Origin: Limnephilus marmoratus
Lineage: Eukaryota > Arthropoda > Insecta > Trichoptera > Limnephilidae
DNA: 64,000 nucleotides
NCBI GenBank assembly: GCA_917880885.1
Contig: OU862920.1
Span: 35,623,019-35,687,018, forward strand
Direction: 5' to 3'
This document shows positions 56,666-64,000 of this stretch, piece by piece. The notes beneath the pieces are model-generated. The model had not been told where the DNA came from. It ran no database searches and worked only from the letters and a program-made list of their open reading frames with translations. The position numbers and the translations under genes are program-made. Every line of letters starts with the position of its first letter. Positions within the stretch are counted from its first letter, which is position 1.

Positions 56666-57282
56666 AGATTTACTCAAATATAAAAGTGGTTCAAACAAAG
56701 TTAAATTGTTTCATTTATTTAGAATATCTTCTGTTCTTTTATTTCTATTACATTTATATTATACATTATTGACGTCATATTATTAATGAATAAGTTTTCC
56801 ATGTGTTTGAACTCCACTTCCCGTTGTGTTGTGCTTGCCCAAAAATAAATGTTCCGAAACAGAACAGAAACAGAAAAAAGAATCGCAGTTTTCTTTCATT
56901 ATTAACCGCACCGCCGATCGGGGGTCGTAGTCGGGGCCTCCCTTGAGCGGAGTGTGTAGCGAATTAGACAACAGATATGGACAAAAATGAGACAGTGAGG
57001 TAAAGGTTTTTTAATCCAAATCATGAAAAACAAAATATCCATTTTTCTGTATTTCGGAGCTGGGATATCACGACGTAAAATAATAATTGCTCTTACATTA
57101 TTTTATTTTAACTTTATAACGATCTATTTCAGCATACTCGCTTTTTTGGGTTTTTTAAGCCGAATAAAATTATTTTCTTTCCTCTCAAAATATATTCTTC
57201 TCATGAAAAATTTGTGCATTTTTTCGGTCTGCGCTTGTAATTATAATTAATTGATTAAAATATATACATATTATACATATTA
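56666..57282. other. Non-coding stretch
   Basis: A small GC patch lies near 56905-56960. An AT-rich 75-codon ORF (57023-57250) is likely chance. Confidence 0.45.
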
Positions 57283-57450
57283 AGTAAAACTTCTTTACGC
57301 ACGCTTGACTTGGGGAGTAAGCTGGTGAATGCGTGATGAGAACGTTACGAAAAGTGTGATCGGGCGAGGCGAACGGAAGTTGAGGGAGAGATATAAGTTA
57401 GTGAAGTTTTACTTCAGTCATGTGGTCTAAAACACACTCGTTTTTTTTTA
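57283..57450 (+). repeat. MITE family D, single-unit copy
   Basis: AAGTAAAACTTCTTTACGCA, CTTGACTTGGGGAGTAAG, GTGTGATCGGGCGAGG, GAACGGAAGTTGAGGG, then GTGAAGTTTTACTTCAG (inverted tip) and TGGTCTAAAACACACTCG. Confidence 0.8.
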
Positions 57451-58437
57451 ATATAGCTTCTTACAAGAGATCCAGTTCACCGATGCTTTAAGACGTACTT
57501 AAGTCTTCTAAGCTTAGGCCAAAGGTAAACCAACCTGCCGAGAAGATTACCATAAATTGCTTTCCTTATCGAGTTTTTGGATGTTATAAGATCAAACGAT
57601 TTTAGATTTTTCTACGAAATTCTCGTCGAAATGAGGCCACTATAGCAAGAGTGTTCTTACCATCTCTTATTTGAAATTCGAGTTATTGATCTAATCAACA
57701 CATACCCACTTCTGACATGAAATTAAGATTTATAAATTTATCATTTCTCTTCCACGAGGTCAAAAAGTTGGATCCAATATCTATTTGCACTAGTGGTGGA
57801 ATACTAAAAAAAGGGGGTATAGATCTTGCAGAATAATCTCATGAAGACACGAAGAAAATGAACACGAAACCACAAAATAAACCCTTCACCTATTAAAATA
57901 AGTTTTTGGTGTGATAGCTATGGCCAAATTTTGGTGGTGTTTAGTCTCGAGCAATTGAATATCAGGTTTACTAAATGGAAGTCATCTGTCTTACATCATC
58001 AGTTTAAAAATAATATGGTCTTTCTTGTAATTTCTACTTAGGTTAGCAGAATACAATCAAGGTATGTATGCATAGGTAGTATTCAAAAAAACATATTTTT
58101 GATTATTTAATAAACGATCAAATGACTGACTTCACGAAGGCATGGAGTTCCCGCCATGAGTTTATTTATGCGGTTGGCTAAGTCCTCCGTTATTGCGCAA
58201 GAAACATATTCCATTTATATTGAATGGTAGAAGGAGATTCTGAAACCGGGATTTTTTTTTTTCTTTCTTGAACGAATTTGAAAAGAAATCTAGTAATCTG
58301 TAAAGTATCGACTATGTAAGTTGATTCTTTATGAAAAAAATATCCAATTTGTGCATTTAAATGTAGGTATTTAGTTATGCACCTATTGACGACTGAATTA
58401 TTCTTTGGTATAAGTACAGTTGTACAGTATGCGGAGG
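57451..58437. other. Non-coding stretch, possible degraded SINE B
   Basis: GGTTGGCTAAGTCCTCCG near 58172 and GGAGATTCTGAAACCGGGA near 58231 loosely match SINE family B in forward orientation. Otherwise nothing. Confidence 0.35.
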
Positions 58438-59470
58438 AATAATTAATGGATAGAAATAGTAATCAATAATCACAAAGCAAACAAGAAGTATTTAATGGTA
58501 ATATAATATTATGAATGATAAATTTAACAGCCTTTAGGTGATTTTTCACGAAAACAAAGATTAAATTGAATTATTATTACTGACGAAATAAAACAATAGT
58601 TTTGTTTACGATCACGATATTTTCTTTGATTTATTAATAACGACCGGTTTCCCTTAATACAAACATCATCAGGGTATAAAATTAAACTATTAAAAAATAC
58701 ATTATGCGAACATTGTGTTTATACTGTAGCAAGAGACAAATCATAACATAGAATAATGGAACAGTGATAAAGCATGAAATAAAATTGTTATACAGTAATT
58801 TGAATAGTGTACGTAATGCTTACTATATTATATCTAAAGAGACAAAACATCACATGAACAGGTGATTAAAGGATAATGGAAATTTATGCGGAAAAATCTC
58901 TAATGCAGGGACTAGGCGTATTTGGTTATTGGACACGTACATATAATTGATTATTAAGAATTTGGATTTTGATTTTAACGGCTTTCTTTATTTCTAGAGT
59001 GCTTCTAAATTATTAAACATGTTGCCATGGCTATTTTTGTATAAAATATTAGCACCGGTGCGAGGACGAATTCCAAAATGCCTTTAATATTTAAATATCA
59101 TATCAATGATACTCTTCGACTCTAATGTTGACATTGCGTGTTGTTCTACCAATAAAGAATGTGGAAAATCACTTCAATCTAATATACAAATTTTAAAAAA
59201 TCACTACAATCTAATATTTAAAAGGATTAAATTTTTCCTTAATTAAATTTTTTGTGACTAAAATGACGGTCTTAATTCAGAGTGAAGATTTTTTACACCG
59301 TAGAAAAAAAAATGATTTATGAATAAAATACGACGCCATCGGTAACTAAGATTGATATTTTTATTATAAGATTAGCGAATAAGAAATATTTAGTTTTTAC
59401 TTAAAATTGTATCGATGTAATCGGTATCATAACCATTTACCGCGATTTTTTTAGTTAAATTTAATGATTA
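58438..59470 (-). mobile_element. Penelope-like element, copy 1 (decayed 3' part)
   Basis: Parallel to copy 2 along its length: AATCACAAAGCAAACAAG, the hammerhead-like core, AAAGAGACAAAACATCACAT, TTTTGATTTTAACGGCTTTC, ATTATTAAACATGTTGCC, TTTTACTTAAAATTGTATCG. On the minus strand the region before AACGGCTTTC encodes traces (HGNMFNNLEAL) of the C-terminus that follows the GIY-YIG domain. Heavily frameshifted, but it lacks the two insertions of copy 2 and so shows the uninterrupted order. Confidence 0.7.
58642..58672 (-). ncRNA. Hammerhead-like core in Penelope copy 1
   Basis: The minus strand reads CTGATGA, TGTTTGTATTAAGG, GAAAC, CGGTC: the conserved 5' and 3' hammerhead cores and a short helix III (AAC/GTC around CG), as reported for Penelope-like elements. 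Stem II has one mismatch at its base. Confidence 0.55.
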
Positions 59471-59674
59471 GTATGCATATTATTGCAGATTTAGTATAGT
59501 TCGCAATGCTGCAAAGTATAAGTTTTTTTTTTAATAATTAATGGAATAGAAATAATAAACGAAAATCACGAAGCAAACAAGAAGAATTCAATGGTAATAT
59601 TTGAATGGAAATTTAATGAAATAAAACAATAACTTTGTTTACGACCACGAAATTATGTTTAATTTGTTAATATT

Positions 59675-59705
59675 GTCCGGTTTCGCTTAACACAAGCATC
59701 ACCAG
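59675..59705 (-). ncRNA. Hammerhead-like core in Penelope copy 2
   Basis: The minus strand reads CTGGTGA, then the perfect stem-loop GCTTGTGTTAAGC, then GAAAC and CGG. Stem II is intact here, but the 5' core has A to G (CTGGTGA) and the GTC cleavage triplet reads GAC, so this copy is probably inactive. Confidence 0.45.
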
Positions 59706-59841
59706 AGTATTAAATTAAAATAAACAAAATATACATTGTGTGTATGCATCTAGAAAGAGATAAAACCATGACACAGAAAAAAGGAACAGTGAGAAAACAT
59801 GAAATTAAAATCTTAAGTAGATTTTAATTTCAATCTTAAGT

Positions 59842-60477
59842 AAATCTTTTCCCGAAACTATAGAACATATTATATCGGGATGTTCTATATTAGCACCTTC
59901 CGAGTATACATTTAGGCACAATCAGGTTTTAAAAATAATTCACCAAAGTTTGGTAATTAAACATAACTTGATTGACTGCCGTAATATAGTACCATATTAT
60001 GAATATGAACCAAATTCATTTTTAGAAAATGAATTTTATAAAATATATTATGATAAAACTATACTAACAGACAGAACAATTAGTCATAATAGACCTGATA
60101 TAGTTTTACATGACAAAATTAAAAAAATAACTTATATCATTGATGTAGCTATTCCAAATTCCTGTAATATTCAAAAAACTATTTCTGAAAAAATAAGAAA
60201 ATACACAGATTTAGGAAATGAGATTAAAAGAATTTGGCATTCTCGGACTATAAAAATATTGCCATTTGTTATTTCGGCCACTGGCATAATACCTAGGAAT
60301 CTGATTCAAAATTTAAGCATATTAGATTTGTCAAAGAATTTGTATATAAAAATGCAAAAATCAGTCATTTTAAATACATGTAGGATTACAAAGGATTTTT
60401 TAAATATTTATATTGAGGGATCAGTAGAATTTATAGGTTCAATTAGAAATGCCACAGAGCCGAACCCTCTGATATGA
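59842..60477 (+). pseudogene. LINE polymerase C-terminal zinc knuckle and REL endonuclease
   Basis: The frame is open from 59842 to the stop at 60475-60477; the first in-frame start-like codon is TTG at 59950. Features: half of a CCHC-type motif (PETIEHIISGC) followed by RHNQVLKIIHQSL, YEYEPNSFLENEFYKI, then DRTISHNRPDIVL and TYIIDVAIPN (residues 41-70 from the TTG), which carry the PD...D pattern of restriction-like endonucleases in R2/CRE-like LINEs, and VISATGIIPRNL. In the full protein this domain nicks the target for target-primed reverse transcription. Without the reverse transcriptase it is a truncated relic, though the frame is intact over 200 codons, so it is young or was recently active. 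The exact clade is uncertain. Confidence 0.75.
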
Positions 60478-60765
60478 AAATATCTGGAGTCGGTGAATTA
60501 TATTCCCATTTGGTCTCTAGTAGGTTGACATGTTGTTCTTGTATTGTTTTGTATTTATAATACTTATATAGTGCAATTGCATAGCGTGGGTTGACTAGAT
60601 GATCATTTGGGGAAGTGTGTGAAAGGGTTTAGTTTTTCCTTCTTTTTTCCCTTTTTTTTTTTTTTTTGGGGAAAATTTAACTCGGACATTTAAATCTGGT
60701 GCATATTAAAATATAGAGAAACAGAGAGAAGGGTACATAATGACGGACTTAAATTAATAAATAAA
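59842..60765 (+). mobile_element. REL-type LINE 3' fragment nested in Penelope copy 2
   Basis: The 5' end is truncated within the zinc-binding motif (ETIEHIISGC); the 3' UTR contains a T-rich run (60649-60667) and ends where Penelope homology resumes (TATTTAAAGAGACGAAAC). Near the left junction CAATCTTAAGTA is an imperfect repeat of AAAATCTTAAGTA just before it. Confidence 0.7.
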
Positions 60766-61055
60766 TTAATATTATATTTAAAGAGACGAAACATCACATG
60801 AACAGGTTATTAAAGGATAATTGGGTTTTTATGAGTTTATGGGAAAATCCCTAATACAGGAACTGGGCTGTTGGGCGCATTCAATTGGTTATTAAGAATT
60901 TTGGTTTTGATTTTAACGGCTTTCTTAATTTCGAATACTTCTAAATTATTAAACCTGTTGCCATGATCGCTTTTGAGTAGATATTAGCAACGAATTCTTT
61001 GATTGAAGGTGTGATCTTTATCAGTAAGATGATTGGCGAATTCCGAAAAGCCTTT
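60766..61055 (-). pseudogene. Penelope-like endonuclease C-terminus
   Basis: Minus frame: GFSEFANHLTDKDHTFNQRI, a stop, LLKSDHGNRFNNLEVFEIKK, then a stop near 60838. This resembles the segment after GIY-YIG in Penelope-like and related proteins (FAxHL...H.F....I......KGxRLNxLExxEI). The stop after QRIRC disrupts it. Confidence 0.65.
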
Positions 61056-61084
61056 ACATATAATTTTTAATTTTTAATTTTTAT

Positions 61085-61266
61085 AAAGAAAGACAAACAT
61101 TCCCGGGTTACGAATAACCCAACAATGTTTGAAAATCTCCTACTACCACCACAGAAAGCCGAAAATGTTGCTTGTGTTGTGATGGAGGACTTAGCCAGCC
61201 GAGGAATCGAACACGCGACGCTCGGGTGGGACCCAAGCGCTATGCCCACTCAACCACTGACCAGAC
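61085..61266 (-). repeat. SINE family B, reverse, nested in Penelope copy 2
   Basis: Minus strand: A-box-like TGGTCAGTGGTTGAGTGG, B box GTGTTCGATTCCTC, then GGCTGGCTAAGTCCTCC and a body ending in CGTAACCCGGGAATG. About 180 bp, the same as 9011-9183; the Penelope sequence is continuous on both sides of it when compared with copy 1. Confidence 0.8.
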
Positions 61267-61650
61267 TATTTAAGCATCTAAGATGCTCTTTGATCCTAAT
61301 GTTGACATTGCATGTTCTTTTACTAATAAATAATGCGGAAAAATAGCTACAATCTAATTTATATATTCCTGGGTTACTAAGTCTTTTGTTCTTATCAATT
61401 TATAATTTTATTGTTTGTATATAATGCCGGTCTTAATTTTGAGAAGGAAGATTTTTACACAGCAGGAAGAAAAATGATTTATAAATAAAATCGATGCCAT
61501 TGGTAATTAAGATTGTCATTACTGTTCGTATTGTTAGGATTAGTGAATAAGAATTTTTTGTTTTTGTTTTTACTTAAAATTGTATCGATGAAATCGGCAT
61601 TATAACCGATATCTACTGCGGTTTTTAAGATAAATTTAAAGATCATTATA

Positions 61651-62937
61651 AAATCCTTAGAATATTTTGAACAATACCTCCATTGCCCGAGAGTTAAGTA
61701 TAAAATAATAAATGTCTGAAATCAATTTTTTTAGTTTAAAAAATGCTAAAATCTAAAACGTCAGGCATTTCCTGAATAAGTTATTGATCTCTCCAACAAT
61801 TTGCAATCCTGATTAGTTTTCACAAAATTTTGCAATTATTAAATCGCAGTTAATCAATTATCGATCTTTCACACTATTTAAAATATAATGAAAGGCATTT
61901 TTTAAATAAGTGAGTGAATTGAATGAAGTTAAATTAAATCATAAATGCATTTTTAATACCCGGAATCAACAATGCTAACTTGGGGCTGAAATGTGTTACT
62001 ATGTTATGTTTTATTTCCTAGTAGCATCCAAAATGATGTTTTATTGGTTAAAGTTTCCATGAAGCACGGTCCCCAGGGTTCTTGGGAGAATCCATCAAGT
62101 ACACATGAGGTTAAAATCACAGGTTGTTATTTTGCAAATGAAATCATTCGCAATTGTATTGCAATAAATATTAATATTTATTTTAAAGAAATTGCAATCT
62201 AAAATAAATTATATTCAGAAAGGAATGAGAAATCATTTTTACAAATTTTTCGCAAATGGGATGTAAACGATTACTAAAATAATACTTATTTTTTTAAGAT
62301 TGCCCAGGGCAGCGGTATATTATATACAACGATTATTTAAATATTTTCGGTGGGGTATTTAACTCAATTAAATAATAGCTAAGGTTAATCATACGGCAGA
62401 TACACTTAATAACAGGATAGTGGTAATAATAACGTTTACCACATGTATTCCGGGGTAGTGCAAAGCATTACATTCCAATCCAGTAATATTTAAATGGCAA
62501 AGAATATTAATTCACGAAAATAAATTTAATATTTAAAAACAAAATTTTTGCTAAAAACAATTAAATAAAACACAAAGAGGTATCAATTTAATCAAGGGTT
62601 TTCTAATTTATTACGTTAATTACAAAACTTAAGAAAATTATATTACACTTTAAAATAATTTAATGCAACTTATAAACAAATATTTTAATTCGAAAGATAA
62701 TTTATGAAATATTTCAAAATTATTAAAAAATAATAAGGTTTTTAATTTTTTAAGACCGATTTTTTTAATACAATGCATACATATTTTCTTTGCTTTCATA
62801 TTTTATAGACCTTGATTTTGAAAAAAAAAAATTTTTTTTAACAGAAAATAAATTAAATAGCCTTCGGAGGTTTCAAAAAGAAATAATTAATATTTTAGTA
62901 ATGGCTTAAAAGAGTAAAAGTTGTATGAGAATCCTAC
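61651..62937. other. AT-rich stretch, presumed intron
   Basis: Downstream (minus strand) of the promoter exon. No second exon is recognised; ORF 61993-62202 is unremarkable. Confidence 0.4.
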
Positions 62938-63027
62938 CTGTTGCGGCGACGGAAGTCCGGCACGCGACACTACCGGCGGTTTCACTGAGTGACGCTGTGC
63001 GTCTCGATTCCCGAACGGCTTCGAAGT
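62938..63027 (-). other. Candidate non-coding first exon
   Basis: A GC-rich minus segment starts at the initiator (TCACTTC, A at 63027) and ends CAACAG|GTAGGA (62938/62937), a good donor. It has no ATG, so it would be 5' UTR only. The gene it belongs to is not identified; the SCYL2-like exon 53 kb downstream on the same strand is one possibility. Confidence 0.5.
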
Positions 63028-63050
63028 GAGGGTAGCGTCACCAGACGCCG

Positions 63051-63058
63051 CTTTTATA
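63051..63058 (-). promoter_or_regulatory. TATA box of a minus-strand core promoter
   Basis: GGTATAAAAGCGG on the minus strand, with the first T 31 bases before the initiator A at 63027, the spacing expected of RNA polymerase II promoters. The surrounding 62940-63180 is the most CpG-rich segment in the right third of the window. Confidence 0.6.
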
Positions 63059-63169
63059 CCAGGCCCCTACCCTGGACCCTGCCCCGGCCCCTGGCTTGGC
63101 CGCCGTGGAGGGGAGTGCGCCGGCGCCGGGTTGACCTGACGCCGCCACGGGAAACAGGGAAACGTCAAT

Positions 63170-63620
63170 GGGTGGGCCCTTTTAGAAACAGAAAAAAATT
63201 AATGGGGCCCGGAACCACATTTTTAATGTTGTTGAAAAAAATTCTATAAATTTTTAAAAAATTTACTTGTATTTGTGGTATTTTTTTAAAAAATATTAAA
63301 AATCTTTTATTTTTTAATCATTTTTTTCATGAAAAATAAGAATTTACGAGGAAAAAACTAATTTCAAGGGAATGGTTTCAGGAAAAATTTCAGCGGGCCC
63401 TTTTAGAAATAGATAAGTTGGGGCGAGTAATTGTATTTTAGACGTGGACATAAAGATTACATAAATTTAAAAAAATTATATTATTTGTGAATGCGGTATT
63501 TTTTTTCAGTTTTAAGTGTTTAATTTGTAATTTTATTTTCACATGAATAAGGCTGATAATTTTAATTGATTTTTATTTTATAGGTAAAAACCGTTTTCGT
63601 GAGAATGTGGCGAGATAGCA
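63170..63620. repeat. Diverged tandem duplication, about 220-bp units
   Basis: GGGCCCTTTTAGAAACAGA at 63174 and GGGCCCTTTTAGAAATAGA at 63395 each lead into TTAAAAAATT, a GTGGTATTTTTTT or GCGGTATTTTTTT segment and an A/T-rich end in the same order. It lies just upstream of the promoter. Confidence 0.65.
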
Positions 63621-64000
63621 ATACATTTTCAAAAAGAAAAATTTCATTAAAAAAAATGTTTAAACCTACGGTAGAATTTTTTTTTTCAAAATTATTTTTT
63701 TAATTCACTCAAACTCTTAAAAATTACAATATTTATTATAACCTCTCTTAATAAATATTAACAAAATTGTTTCTTCATTCAATACTAAAATTCTTTACTT
63801 TTGTTTTTGGTATTTTACGGAAACCACCGAATATCGATTAAAGTTACGGCGCGCCACTGCACTGGTTCGCGGTGAGATAGAGGTAGGGTATTTTCGTAGA
63901 ACAAACGCACAGGGTGTGCTTTATACAAATTAATAATAACGGAATATTAACTATCCCAATATAATTTTTTGAAGAAATATAAAAATAAAAGTGTGGTAAG
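63621..64000. other. AT-rich stretch at window end
   Basis: A GC-richer patch near 63846-63890 (GGCGCGCCACTGCACTGG). No gene or element supported. Confidence 0.4.

Larger units (their letters stand above)
59535..61650 (-). mobile_element. Penelope-like element, copy 2, split by LINE and SINE
   Basis: It lies in tandem with copy 1. Minus-strand reading near 61346-61378 gives SNPGIYKLDCS, the GIY-YIG start, and near 61275 RIKEHL; after the SINE insertion (61085-61266) the frame resumes as SEFANHLTDKDHTFNQ, NNLEVFEIKKAVK and ILNNQLNAPNSPV (60838-61055), the usual end of Penelope-like polymerase/endonuclease. Between this and the left end a LINE fragment (59842-60765) is inserted; copy 1 shows the join without it. 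The reverse transcriptase core is not present, so neither copy is autonomous. Confidence 0.8.

Noticed and set aside
1..64000. A novel defence, toxin or biosynthetic gene system
   Set aside because: No cluster of co-oriented intact genes exists; all coding similarity apart from the SCYL2-like exon belongs to degraded mobile elements.

Overview
This is eukaryotic, very probably insect, genomic DNA: AT-rich, intron- and repeat-dominated, with almost no long open reading frames. The organism call rests on the mixture of elements, each recognised by eye from conserved motifs rather than by database search: a Ty3/Gypsy retrotransposon primed by tRNA-Ser, RTE-, jockey/CR1- and REL-type LINE fragments, Penelope-like elements, piggyBac-like TTAA elements, Helitron-like elements, tRNA-derived SINEs and many MITE copies. 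The order (for example Coleoptera or Hemiptera) cannot be settled from the window.

Host genes are sparse. The one convincing coding exon is on the minus strand at 9933-10103. It is GC-rich, ends in a perfect GTAAGT donor and encodes the N-terminus of a SCYL2-like (SCY1-like) pseudokinase; its remaining exons lie beyond the left edge or were not recognised. A second host feature is a minus-strand core promoter near 63.05 kb (TATA box, initiator 31 bases downstream, 90-base ATG-free first exon, donor site). It could be the distant first exon of the same gene, but that is only a hypothesis. A weaker minus-strand exon candidate lies at 34.8 kb.

Layout. 0.75-2.2 kb: a fold-back repeat whose arms carry a tRNA-like pol III promoter, split by a LINE fragment and by a TTAA-flanked piggyBac-like element; a second, unsplit copy at 53 kb serves as the empty site. 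2.3-9.2 kb: LINE remnants (one with a 5' inversion), MITEs and SINEs. 9.9-10.1 kb: SCYL2-like exon. 10.3-15.2 kb: hairpin-tailed repeats and SINEs. 15.6-19.8 kb: broken Gypsy element, its 3' LTR facing a near-identical inverted LTR, then a GC-rich promoter/poly(A)-bearing block. 20-34 kb: mostly single-copy-looking AT-rich DNA with scattered MITEs, hairpin-tailed repeats and an RTE fragment. 35.4-38.9 kb: Helitron-like elements. 39.5-43.6 kb: three LINE 3' fragments. 44-51.4 kb: duplications, hairpin-tailed repeats, SINE copies and a 16-bp minisatellite. 53-54.5 kb: fold-back copy, decayed LINE reverse transcriptase and a MITE. 58.4-61.7 kb: two tandem Penelope-like copies on the minus strand, the second split by a REL-type LINE fragment and a SINE. 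62.9-63.1 kb: promoter.

I found no CRISPR array, operon, true tRNA/rRNA gene or defence-like system. The most interesting signals are structural: tRNA-like terminal inverted repeats, hammerhead-like cores in the Penelope elements, a LINE sharing its terminal hairpin with a SINE-like family, and a palindromic LTR junction that contains a tRNA-Ser primer site.
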